Assembly: GCF_024807945.1 (NCBI RefSeq)
Contig: NZ_JANUFD010000004.1
Coordinates: forward strand, 62,001-126,000
Source of the DNA: Pseudomonas sp. JUb42
Lineage (GTDB): Bacteria; Pseudomonadota; Gammaproteobacteria; Pseudomonadales; Pseudomonadaceae
Length of the DNA stretch: 64,000 bases
Direction: 5' to 3'
Shown: piece by piece, positions 36,026 to 46,632 of the stretch
How positions within the stretch are numbered: the first letter of the stretch is position 1
How the letters are laid out: each line of letters begins with the position of its first letter
Program-made: the position numbers and the translations under genes
The notes under the pieces: model-generated
What the model was told of the DNA's origin: nothing
Databases searched by the model: none
Seen by the model: only the letters and a program-made list of their open reading frames with translations

Positions 36026-38377
36026 ATGCGCATCCTTCATTCCACCGCTCACTATCACCCCTACACCTCGGCTTCCGGCGGCTGGGGTTCGGCGTTTTCG
36101 GTGATGAATATTTTATGGCGTGAACAGGCCTTGGGTGGTTCGCTTGCGGCCCTGGCGAAACAGAACAAACCCAAAGGTTTCGCCTGCGCAAGCTGCGCCT
36201 GGGCCAAGCCCGGCAATCCCCATGTTCTGGAGTTTTGCGAGAACGGCGCCAAGGCCACCGCCTGGGAACTTACGTCGCGGCGAACTTCGCCGGAGTTTTT
36301 CGCCAGACACACCGTCAGTGAACTGCGCACCTGGCGTGATTATGATCTGGAGCAACAGGGGCGACTGACTCATCCGCTGCGCTACGACCCGACCAGTGAT
36401 CGCTACATACCGACCTCCTGGGAAGAAGCCTTCCAGCAAATCGGCGCGCAGTTACGCCGTATGACCCCGGACTCAGTGGTCTTCTATGCCTCGGGACGGG
36501 CATCCCTGGAGGCCTCGTTCATGTATCAGCTGCTGGCCAGGGCCTACGGGACCAACAGTCTGCCGGACAGCTCCAACATGTGCCACGAAAGCACCTCGGT
36601 GGGTTTGCAGGAAAGCATTGGCGTGCCGGTCGGAACGGTAACCCTGGCCGACTTCGAACATACCGACTGCATTTTTTTCTTCGGCCAGAACGTCGGCAGT
36701 AACAGCCCGCGCATGCTCCATCCACTGCAGGAAGCACGCAGACGCAACGTGCCGATCATCACCTTCAACCCGTTGCGCGAGCGCGGTCTGGAGCGTTTCG
36801 TCAACCCGCAATCGCCCAGCGAAATGCTCGGCCCCGAGTCCACCGTCATCAGTACCCAGTACCATCAGGTAGCCATAGGTGGCGATACCGCAGCGATCAT
36901 GGGCATCATCAAGGCATTACTGGCCATGGAACGCGCGGCCGAGACCGAGGGCAGGCAAGCGGTATTGGATCATGCGTTCATGACCGAGCACACCGAAGGC
37001 CTGATGGATCTGGTTGCTCAGGTCGACCATTACTCGTGGGACGATCTGGAGCATCGTTCCGGCCTGCCTCGGGGCGCCATGGAGGCTGCAGCCACCGTGT
37101 ATGCCCGCAGCGAACGGGTCATGGTGATCTACGGCATGGGCATGACCCAACACCGCCACGGCGTGGCAAACGTGCAGATGCTGGTCAATCTGTTGCTATT
37201 GCGCGGCAATATCGGCAAGCCCGGCGCGGGCATCTGTCCGGTACGCGGGCACTCCAATGTGCAAGGGCAACGCACGGTGGGCATTACCGAAGACCCTGCC
37301 AAGGTGCCGGGGGACAGGATCCAGACGCTGTTCGGTTTCAGCGTACCGCCCGACAAAGGCCGGGCCACGGTGGAAACCTGTGAAGGTATGCTCGATGGCA
37401 GTGTGCAGGGCTTTATCGGCCTGGGCGGTAATTTCCTGCGGGCCATTCCCGACACTTCACGTATGGAACCGGCTTGGTCGCGACTGGCGCTAAACGTTCA
37501 GGTCGCCACCAAGCTGAACCGCTCACACCTCTTGCCTGGCGAGCAGGCCTGGCTGTTGCCCTGCCTGGGCCATACCGAAATCGACCGTCAGGGCGGCATC
37601 GAACAGGCCTACAGCACCGAAGACAGCACCGGCTGCATTCATGGCTGGCGCGGCGCCCGAGAGCCTGCGGGCGACCAGTTATTGTCCGAAGTCGCGATCA
37701 TCAGTGGGTTGGCCCAGGCCACGCTGGAGGGACGGACAACGATACCCTGGGCACAATGGCAGCGAGACTACAGCCTGATCCGCAAAGCAATCGCTCAGAT
37801 CTACCCGGACATCTTTCAAGATATGGAGGCACGCATGTGGCAACGCGGCGGCTTTCATCGGCCACTGCCTGCCTGCGAACGCAAATGGCCCACGGCAACC
37901 GGCAAGGCACAATTCAAGACGCCCAGAGCTCTGGATGAAGACGACGATATTTCCCGCAATGCCGCGCGCCGGGACGTTGTGCAGTTGATGACGCTGCGCA
38001 GCAACGACCAGTTCAATACCACCATCTACGGCTATGACGACCGTTTCAGGGGCGTGAGTGGGACCCGCAGCGTAATATTTCTTAACCGCAACGACATCAT
38101 CCGCCTCAACCTTGCACCCGGAGACTGGATCATGGTTCGCACAGCGATTGAGCCTGACGTGGTACGGGAAGTCGGACCGTTGCAGATCATCGCCTACGAC
38201 ATTCCCGAACGCTGCGCCGCCGCCTATTACCCTGAGTGCAACCCGTTGGTACCGCTCTGGCATTACGCCGAACGCAGCAAAGTACCGGCGGCAAAGTCCA
38301 TCCCGGTTACCTTGACTCGCGCAGTGCCTCCAACAGGCGCCAACGAATCGATTCCGTTACGTGATCAGGTGCTCTGA
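36026..38377 (+). CDS. FdhF/YdeP family molybdopterin oxidoreductase
   Basis: Cytoplasmic molybdopterin enzyme, 783 aa, of the YdeP group (E. coli YdeP is linked to acid resistance). The N-terminus SASGGWGSAFSVMNILWREQ and FACASCAWAKPGNPH are family marks; PDSSNMCHESTSVGLQESIG lies at the usual cofactor-binding position, and the C-terminal MTLRSNDQFNTTIYG plus NRNDIIRLNL form the guanine-dinucleotide-binding domain. No FdhD chaperone or electron-transfer subunit is adjacent, so partners must lie elsewhere. The substrate is unknown. Confidence 0.88.
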   Translation: MRILHSTAHYHPYTSASGGWGSAFSVMNILWREQALGGSLAALAKQNKPKGFACASCAWAKPGNPHVLEFCENGAKATAWELTSRRTSPEFFARHTVSELRTWRDYDLEQQGRLTHPLRYDPTSDRYIPTSWEEAFQQIGAQLRRMTPDSVVFYASGRASLEASFMYQLLARAYGTNSLPDSSNMCHESTSVGLQESIGVPVGTVTLADFEHTDCIFFFGQNVGSNSPRMLHPLQEARRRNVPIITFNPLRERGLERFVNPQSPSEMLGPESTVISTQYHQVAIGGDTAAIMGIIKALLAMERAAETEGRQAVLDHAFMTEHTEGLMDLVAQVDHYSWDDLEHRSGLPRGAMEAAATVYARSERVMVIYGMGMTQHRHGVANVQMLVNLLLLRGNIGKPGAGICPVRGHSNVQGQRTVGITEDPAKVPGDRIQTLFGFSVPPDKGRATVETCEGMLDGSVQGFIGLGGNFLRAIPDTSRMEPAWSRLALNVQVATKLNRSHLLPGEQAWLLPCLGHTEIDRQGGIEQAYSTEDSTGCIHGWRGAREPAGDQLLSEVAIISGLAQATLEGRTTIPWAQWQRDYSLIRKAIAQIYPDIFQDMEARMWQRGGFHRPLPACERKWPTATGKAQFKTPRALDEDDDISRNAARRDVVQLMTLRSNDQFNTTIYGYDDRFRGVSGTRSVIFLNRNDIIRLNLAPGDWIMVRTAIEPDVVREVGPLQIIAYDIPERCAAAYYPECNPLVPLWHYAERSKVPAAKSIPVTLTRAVPPTGANESIPLRDQVL

Positions 38378-38428
38378 CGACGCTGGCCGAAGCGCAGCAG
38401 CGTCTTCGGAGCACTGCTTATCTCACCG

Positions 38429-38596
38429 CTAAACCTCGTCGACCGGATTGGTTTTCGGCCGCGGTTTGTTATGGGGTTCATTGCCGGTGCGCGCGGGGTG
38501 CGTCGGATCGACTTGCGGATCACTGACATCCGGCGACTCCGGATCGAAACCCAGATCGTCATCGGGGTTTTCGGGTGTCTCGGGTTCACGTTGCAT
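38429..38596 (-). CDS. small acidic Pro/Asp-rich protein, 55 aa
   Basis: On the minus strand a GGAGATCAATC leader precedes the ATG at 38596, giving MQREPETPENPDDDLGFDPE and a Pro/Asp-rich sequence to TAG at 38429. It is hydrophilic and disordered. The good ribosome binding site supports it over overlapping frames. It resembles the other tiny acidic proteins at 35.2-35.6 kb only in composition. Confidence 0.6.
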   Translation of the reverse strand: MQREPETPENPDDDLGFDPESPDVSDPQVDPTHPARTGNEPHNKPRPKTNPVDEV

Positions 38597-38825
38597 GATT
38601 GATCTCCATTACACGGTCCGGACCATCCGGACATGCAGTTGAGAAACGTCCGTCAGGCCAGAGTGCCACTGAACTAGACCAGCGGCAGCCTGATAAGCCA
38701 GCCACTCCATTCGTCGTCAATCCGCAGGTTTTTTCAAACTTTGCGCGGCTGGCCATTTCCCAATTCTGTGAGGCTTGTAAACGCTCACCCACGCAACGCT
38801 CGAAAAAACAACAAGAGGTTCTTTC

Positions 38826-39266
38826 ATGAAAAGCTCTCTAAGTCGTGCATTGGCCCTGGCCGGATTGACCTGCGTGCTGTCGGTGCCTGTAGTGGCAGCG
38901 ACGAGTACCACTGACCCGAGCGGTACTAACAACGGCGGCATTATAAACGGCTCGGCATTACCGCCGGGTTCCAATCCCGGTGCGCCCAATGGGTCGACCA
39001 ACTCCGGAAATGGCATGGGCAACAGCAACGGCAGCAGCATGCCAGGCACCAATAATGGTGGCGGCGGTGGTGGCATCAATTCCGGCTCCGGCAACAGTGA
39101 TGGCACGGGCGGCACTGGCACGGGGACCGGTACAGGTGGCTCGGGGACCGGCAGCTCTGGCTCCGGTACGGGTGCAGGTTCAGGCTCCGGCGCGGGTGGC
39201 GGGGCTGGCGGCAGTGGCGGGGCCGGAGGCGGCGCAGGTGGTGGGGCGGGTGGCGGCGGTTCGTGA
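38826..39266 (+). CDS. secreted Gly/Ser/Asn-rich low-complexity protein, 146 aa
   Basis: The signal peptide MKSSLSRALALAGLTCVLSV ends near AAA-T (about residue 27). The mature part is almost only Gly, Ser, Thr, Asn and Ala: it starts with NNGG and GNGMGNSNG units and passes into GTGTGTGGSGTGS and GAGGGAGG tracts. AGAGG precedes the ATG. Such glycine-rich tails suggest a flexible cell-surface or matrix protein, but there is no catalytic domain or anchor. The DNA is a run of GGC/GGT codons, which may expand or shrink by slippage. A decayed REP repeat follows. Confidence 0.75.
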   Translation: MKSSLSRALALAGLTCVLSVPVVAATSTTDPSGTNNGGIINGSALPPGSNPGAPNGSTNSGNGMGNSNGSSMPGTNNGGGGGGINSGSGNSDGTGGTGTGTGTGGSGTGSSGSGTGAGSGSGAGGGAGGSGGAGGGAGGGAGGGGS

Positions 39267-39288
39267 GTAGCGTCCCTATCCATCGCGC

Positions 39289-39336
39289 GGGACAGGCTTT
39301 AGCCGGGCGGACGCTATCTCGTCTGACGCCGGTCCC
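39289..39336. repeat. decayed inverted repeat of the CCGGCTTTAGCCGGG family
   Basis: GGGACAGGCTTTAGCCGGGC on the left and GACGCCGGTCCC on the right recall the element at 8851-8942, but the arms have several mismatches and a much shorter centre. It occupies the gap before the Rieske-FAD gene. Confidence 0.5.
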
Positions 39337-39359
39337 ATAAAACCCACAGGAGATTGCCC

Positions 39360-40883
39360 ATGACCTTCCACGCGGTCGCGGATCTTGACCAGGTGAATGA
39401 CTCTCGCCCTATACGGGTACAGGCCGGTTCCACAGAGGTGGTGCTGGTGTCCAACGTCAAACAGGTGCGAGCCTTTCAGGCCAATTGCCCTCACGCGGGT
39501 GCTCCGTTGGAAAAAGGCGCGATCTGCGAGGGCTACCTGATCTGCCCTTGGCACAAGGCGGCATTTGCAATCGACAGCGGTGCCGTGTGCGAGCCCCCTG
39601 CCCTGGCCAGCCTGCAACGTCATGCGGTGCGTATCGAAGGCAACAGGATCTGGGTAGACGATCAGCCAGGGTCTGCTGCCGACGGCCCCGTCGAACCCGA
39701 CAACCGCTGTTTCGTCGTAATCGGCGCTGGCGCTGCAGGTTCGGCGGCGGTGGCGGCCTTGCGCGAAAAAGGCTACACCGGGCAACTGCTGTGGATCGAT
39801 CAAGAGCAGCGCAATGCCTATGACCGGACCGCCCTGAGCAAGTTTGTTCTGGCCGGTGAAATGGCCCCGGCACAAACTCCGCCCTTGCTCGACGACAGCT
39901 TTTATCAAGGCGCCCGGATACAGCGCCTGCACGGACGAGTGCAAAGGGTCGATAGCCAGACCAAAACCATCAGCTTTGACGAAGGCCGCAGCCTGATCTA
40001 TGACGCCGCGCTCCTGGCGACCGGGGGTACTCCCCTGCGCCCGCAAATCGAAGGCGCCCACCTGCCCGGCGTATTCGTACTGCGCTCCCTGGCCGATGCA
40101 GAGCAGTTGCTGGAGGCTGCCGAGGCCCATGCCCGAGTGACGATCATCGGCGACAGCTTCATTGGCCTGGAAGCCGCTGCGGCACTGCGCAAGGCCGGGC
40201 TTGAGGTCCAGGTAGTCACTCGCCATGAGGTGCCGTTTCAAAAGCAGATGGGCGAACGTATCGGCCGCGCCCTGCGTGCACTGCACGAGCGCAACGGTGT
40301 GGTCTTCCATACCGGCACCGAGCCAGTGCTGCTGGAGGGAGCCGCGAAGGTACATGAAGTGGTACTGGATAACGGCAAGCGCCTGGAAACCGACCTCGTC
40401 CTGATCGGCACCGGGGTAAGCCCGGCGACTGAACCGTTGCGCGAACTGGCCCTGGCCGATGACCACTCCCTGATGGCTGATGCCGGTATGCGTGTTGCGG
40501 ACGGCCTTTGGGCGGCGGGGGATGTAGTAACTTTCCCCTTGGCGGGTCAGCCGGTGCGCATTGAGCATTGGCGTGTAGCCCAGCAACAGGCCCGCGTCGC
40601 TGCTGGCAACATGCTCGGCGAGCAGGGTGAGTTTGCCGATGTACCGTTCTTCTGGACCTACCACTATGGCAAGACCTACGAAGTATTGGGCTACGCCAGG
40701 GACTGGAACCGTATTGAGTATGTCGGTGAGCCCGAGCAACATGCCTTTATCGCGCTGCTTTGCGTCGATGATCAGGTGGAGTCAGTGGTCGCCTGCGAGC
40801 GTCAGCGCCTCATGGCCACCCTGTCGCAACGCATGAAGCGGCCTTTATCCTGCAGTGAGGCGCTGGCAATAGTCGGGAGTTGA
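39360..40883 (+). CDS. Rieske-domain FAD-dependent oxidoreductase, AIFM3-like
   Basis: Fusion of an N-terminal Rieske ferredoxin (residues 1-100; cluster ligands in CPHAGAP and CPWHKA) with a pyridine nucleotide-disulfide reductase (about 115-430) and a C-terminal reductase-like domain. The FAD loop is VVIGAGAAGSAAV; the NAD loop IIGDSFIGLEAA has the Ser form typical of AIFM3-type proteins. The 507 aa length fits. It may pass electrons from NAD(P)H through FAD to the Rieske centre; the acceptor is unknown. The ATG at 39360 has AGGAG upstream. Confidence 0.88.
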   Translation: MTFHAVADLDQVNDSRPIRVQAGSTEVVLVSNVKQVRAFQANCPHAGAPLEKGAICEGYLICPWHKAAFAIDSGAVCEPPALASLQRHAVRIEGNRIWVDDQPGSAADGPVEPDNRCFVVIGAGAAGSAAVAALREKGYTGQLLWIDQEQRNAYDRTALSKFVLAGEMAPAQTPPLLDDSFYQGARIQRLHGRVQRVDSQTKTISFDEGRSLIYDAALLATGGTPLRPQIEGAHLPGVFVLRSLADAEQLLEAAEAHARVTIIGDSFIGLEAAAALRKAGLEVQVVTRHEVPFQKQMGERIGRALRALHERNGVVFHTGTEPVLLEGAAKVHEVVLDNGKRLETDLVLIGTGVSPATEPLRELALADDHSLMADAGMRVADGLWAAGDVVTFPLAGQPVRIEHWRVAQQQARVAAGNMLGEQGEFADVPFFWTYHYGKTYEVLGYARDWNRIEYVGEPEQHAFIALLCVDDQVESVVACERQRLMATLSQRMKRPLSCSEALAIVGS

Positions 40884-40974
40884 GCAGCGCCTTGTGTTTA
40901 AGCCGAGCGATTCGCCCAAACACTCGTCATACTGCGCACCGCCTACATCGCATGTCAGACGGTGCATCCCTGCT

Positions 40975-41463
40975 GTGAAGAAAACCGACGTTGTGTCCTA
41001 CGAAGAACTGAATGAAATTCAGCGCCAACAGCTCGAATCCCTGGAGATTCTGCCTGAGCAGTTGGCCTTCTCCGGAGATATCTACTGTGCGTTGAATACG
41101 TTGCTGATCAGGCCCAGTGGCGATATTGCCGGCTTCGCCCTGTTGGTCGATGACATACCCCGTGGTTTCTTCCTGCTCAAGCGCCGCAGCTGCCTGCCTC
41201 ATTGGGCGCAAGCGGATGCAGCGACCCTGCACGCATTGCAGATCGATCATCGTGTTCAGGGCCAAGGCCTGGGCAAGGTCTTTTTGCAGGGACTACCCCA
41301 GGCCGCCCGACTCAAATGGCCGGAGGTACAACAATTGATGCTGTCGGTAGATGCCGACAATCTGGCGGCGATGAACCTGTATCGCAGCCAGGGCTGGATC
41401 GACACCGGCCAGGCTTATGAAGGACGCATCGGTTATGAACGGCGCATGGTACTGGCGCTGTAA
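40975..41463 (+). CDS. GNAT family N-acetyltransferase
   Basis: Acetyl-CoA-dependent acetyltransferase, 162 aa from the GTG at 40975 (VKKTDVVSYEELNEIQRQQL). The acetyl-CoA loop is HRVQGQGLGKVFLQGL near residue 100, followed by LSVDADNLAAMNLYRSQGW, the usual motif B. An upstream in-frame GTG at 40894 would add 27 residues. It follows the Rieske-FAD gene by 91 bases. The substrate is not known. Confidence 0.85.
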   Translation: MKKTDVVSYEELNEIQRQQLESLEILPEQLAFSGDIYCALNTLLIRPSGDIAGFALLVDDIPRGFFLLKRRSCLPHWAQADAATLHALQIDHRVQGQGLGKVFLQGLPQAARLKWPEVQQLMLSVDADNLAAMNLYRSQGWIDTGQAYEGRIGYERRMVLAL

Positions 41464-41488
41464 TGGGGATGGCGTGCAAGCAGACCCT

Positions 41489-41574
41489 GTGGAATTCATT
41501 CGCGAATAGACCAGTACATCTGACACATTTGTACCGTCTGTATTACCGTTTTCGCGAATGAATTCGCTCCTACA
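41489..41574. repeat. REP pair with a truncated left arm
   Basis: The left arm GTGGAATTCATTCGCGAA has lost the GGAGC block, while the right arm TTCGCGAATGAATTCGCTCC is nearly full, ending CTACA. The centre differs from other copies. It separates the GNAT gene from the zinc peptidase gene. Confidence 0.8.
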
Positions 41575-41609
41575 AAGTTGCGGTCTCTCGCACCCCCTCC
41601 CGCGCAAGG

Positions 41610-42776
41610 TCATGTCGCCTGCAACACCTCATCCGCTTTGCCACCGGTATTCTGGATCACCAGATGAATGAAATGCAGCTTGGTAATCACCGAAGGTGAC
41701 AGGACAAACGGATAGAAGTCCGGCTGGCCCATGCTGCGCGACAATTCGTTGAGCATGCCAGCCAGTTCGATCCAGGCGTTGACGAAGGCGAGAAACGCCG
41801 GACCGCCAGGGTGTTGCGGGTCGTAGAGGGTTTCCAGGGGAAACGGCTGGTAATCCAGGTCCATTTCCTGAGCGCTCATGCCAAAGCCCAGAGCGGTGTC
41901 TACCGCATCCATCATGTGCAGGTAATGAGCCCAGGTTTCCGCCCAGTCTTCCCACGGATGCATGGTGGCGTAAGCGCTGACGAAGCCTTGCTGCCAGTTG
42001 TCCGGCGTGCCGTTCTGGTAGTGATGTTCCAGGGCATCGGCGTAACTGGCGCGCTCGTCGCCGAACAATTGGCGAAAGCCATCGATCCAGAAGCTGTTGT
42101 CAATCAGCCGATCCCAGTAGTAATGGCCGACTTCATGTCGGAAATGGCCGAGCAAGGTGCGGTACGGCTCGTGCATCTGCACGCGAATCGCTTCGCGATG
42201 GGCGTCGTCCGCTTCCTTGATATCCAGGGTGATCAACCCATCGGCATGACCCGTCATGGGCCGCTTGCCTTCCAGGTCGACACCGACGAAATCGAACGCC
42301 AGGCCGTTCCGCTCATTCACCGATTTGGGAATGACCGGCAGGCCCAGGCTGATCAACTGCGCCACCATCCGCCGCTTTGCCGTCTCGACCTTACGCCAGC
42401 GCTCGCCATTTTCCGCGATCGACAGGTCAGGAATGGTGCGATTGAGGCTGCAAGCCACGCAAAACTCGCCGGTAGCCCAGGCCGGAAACAACCAGTTGCA
42501 GGCCGCCGGGGTATCCAGATTGGCGCAGCGTCGATACAGGCCACGGCCGGGCTCGTCGAGGACGCGCCAGACGTTGAAATCGTGATCCGGCTCGATCGCC
42601 GCGACGCGCCCTGTTTCCGGCAAGTAACCCAGCTCCGCCGAGCAGGCCAGGCACTGGGTATTGGGGAAAAAGATCGACTGTCCGCAGCGGCATTGCCAGA
42701 CCTTGCTGTTGCGCCGGGTCTCGCTGATAAAGGGCGCGGCAATGCGCGAGGTGAGCTGGTCGAAATAACGGAACAT
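41610..42776 (-). CDS. zinc-ribbon metallopeptidase (DUF2248-type)
   Basis: Putative zinc peptidase, 388 aa. An N-terminal zinc ribbon (WQCRCGQSIFFPNTQCLACS, about 27-46) is followed by a catalytic HEVGH motif in HFRHEVGHYYWDRL near residue 220. This two-zinc layout is the DUF2248/putative zinc-binding metallopeptidase family found in many Pseudomonas. No signal peptide, so probably cytoplasmic. Target proteins are unknown. Confidence 0.85.
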   Translation of the reverse strand: MFRYFDQLTSRIAAPFISETRRNSKVWQCRCGQSIFFPNTQCLACSAELGYLPETGRVAAIEPDHDFNVWRVLDEPGRGLYRRCANLDTPAACNWLFPAWATGEFCVACSLNRTIPDLSIAENGERWRKVETAKRRMVAQLISLGLPVIPKSVNERNGLAFDFVGVDLEGKRPMTGHADGLITLDIKEADDAHREAIRVQMHEPYRTLLGHFRHEVGHYYWDRLIDNSFWIDGFRQLFGDERASYADALEHHYQNGTPDNWQQGFVSAYATMHPWEDWAETWAHYLHMMDAVDTALGFGMSAQEMDLDYQPFPLETLYDPQHPGGPAFLAFVNAWIELAGMLNELSRSMGQPDFYPFVLSPSVITKLHFIHLVIQNTGGKADEVLQAT

Positions 42777-42880
42777 GTCGATCTCCTTGAGGACATGAAC
42801 TAGATCATGGCCGGTTGTAGGGGTTCCGTTTATTTCGTGAGGAACATATCCAGGGCAAACGACGAATTCTACCCGGGACC

Positions 42881-42970
42881 TGTGGGAGCGAATTCATTCG
42901 CGAAAGCGATTCCCGTCGATGAAGATGTGGCGGTTGTCTCGACCTCTTCGCGAATGAATTCGCTCCCACA
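42881..42970. repeat. REP pair between the zinc peptidase gene and ligA
   Basis: The arms TGTGGGAGCGAATTCATTCG and CGAATGAATTCGCTCCCACA pair perfectly; the centre (GTCGATGAAGATGTGGCGGT) differs from the near-identical units at 31960 and 57278. Confidence 0.9.
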
Positions 42971-43022
42971 ATTCGCTTCCACCACTCAGCCCTGCAAGTT
43001 GGCTCTACAAGACCGCAGCTCG

Positions 43023-45437
<2,415 letters not shown>

Positions 45438-45459
45438 TCATGCATGTGTTGTGTACCGC

Positions 45460-45550
45460 TGTGGGAGCGCGGCTTGCCCGCGATTGAATCAACGCGATAA
45501 ACCAGACATACCGCGTTATCGTTTTTCGCGGGCAAGCCGCGCTCCCACAG
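45460..45550. repeat. REP pair between zipA and ligA
   Basis: The arms TGTGGGAGCGCGGCTTGCCC and GGGCAAGCCGCGCTCCCACA pair perfectly. Its centre, with ACCGCGTTATCGTTTTTCGC, resembles the copy at 11206-11295, so the two belong to one subfamily. Confidence 0.9.
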
Positions 45551-45564
45551 GTTACGGCAACCTT

Positions 45565-46401
45565 TCAGCGGCGCTGAGTCAGTGCGCGGCGTTCAAATTC
45601 GACGATGCGCTGACGATAATGTTCGATCGTCTGTGCCGTCATCACGCTGCGCTGGTCATCCTTCAGCTCGCCGTTCAGCTCATGGGCCAGCTTGCGGGCA
45701 GCGGCGACCATGACGTCAAAGGCCTGTTTCGGATGGCGCGGGCCCGGCAGACCGAGGAAGAAGCTCACGGCGCGGGTGCTGAAATGGTCGATATCGTCCA
45801 GATCGAAAATGCCCGGCTTGACCGCATTGGCCATGGAAAACAGCACTTCGCCGTTACCTGCCATGCTTTCGTGACGATGGAAAATGTCCATTTCGCCGAA
45901 GCGCAGGCCGCTTTCCAGAATGTTCTGCAACAGAGCCGGGCCCTTGAAGCCACTTTCGTCGCGAGAGATCACGCTGATCACCAGCACTTCCTCGACCGGC
46001 GCCAGGTCCTTGTCTTCGGTGATGCGCTGCGCCGGCTTGTCGTCCGGGAAATCGTCGTCGCGGGCACTGAACAGGCTCGGGGTCGCTTCGACCTCCAGGT
46101 TCAGATCGCCCTGCTGCGGCTCATCCTTGCGTTTGCGCTTGCCCTCACGCGGGGTGGCGGACATGGAAGGCAGGTCGTGTTCGTCGAGCTGCGGCTCTTT
46201 CTGTGTATCGAGTACTCGGGCCGGTCCAAGCAACTCTGCGGACGACGGTTCATCGTCGTCCGGCAGGTTGGAAAAACTGCGGTCGAGCCTGAATTTCAAC
46301 TTGCCCTTACCGCCACGCATCCGCCGCCAGCCATCAAAAAGAATACCGGCGATGACAATGATGCCGATGACGATCAGCCACTCGCGCAGACCGATTTCCA
46401 T
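45565..46401 (-). CDS. zipA: cell division protein ZipA
   Basis: Inner-membrane anchor for FtsZ in the division ring, 278 aa. One N-terminal span ([20 protein letters not shown], about 5-24) is followed by an acidic linker (about 40-130) and the C-terminal FtsZ-binding domain ([20 protein letters not shown] onwards). The genomic setting between smc and ligA is the conserved one. A weak hairpin lies in the 231-base gap to smc (46438-46455). Confidence 0.95.
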   Translation of the reverse strand: MEIGLREWLIVIGIIVIAGILFDGWRRMRGGKGKLKFRLDRSFSNLPDDDEPSSAELLGPARVLDTQKEPQLDEHDLPSMSATPREGKRKRKDEPQQGDLNLEVEATPSLFSARDDDFPDDKPAQRITEDKDLAPVEEVLVISVISRDESGFKGPALLQNILESGLRFGEMDIFHRHESMAGNGEVLFSMANAVKPGIFDLDDIDHFSTRAVSFFLGLPGPRHPKQAFDVMVAAARKLAHELNGELKDDQRSVMTAQTIEHYRQRIVEFERRALTQRR

Positions 46402-46437
46402 GTAATCCAGTGCCTCTATGAAAAATGCTTGAAATAT

Positions 46438-46455
46438 AAGGGGCTTAAACCCCTT
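46438..46455. terminator. weak hairpin between smc and zipA
   Basis: AAGGGG pairs with CCCCTT around CTTAAA, flanked by AT-rich sequence on both sides. It could be a weak bidirectional terminator or a leader structure of zipA; the T run is broken. The rest of the 46402-46632 gap shows nothing else. Confidence 0.4.
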
Positions 46456-46632
46456 TAAAACGTGGTGCCAAGTCTATGTTCTAACTGGCATTTTGCCCAC
46501 GCAAAAAGTAAAAAGTGGACATTAAGCTAGCACGACCAAAGGTAACTTTACACCGGTTGTTACATCTGCTTTGTGTCACAAGCGCTATCTACCGCACATT
46601 GCGTTATCAAATAGCCATTTACCAGTGGGCCA

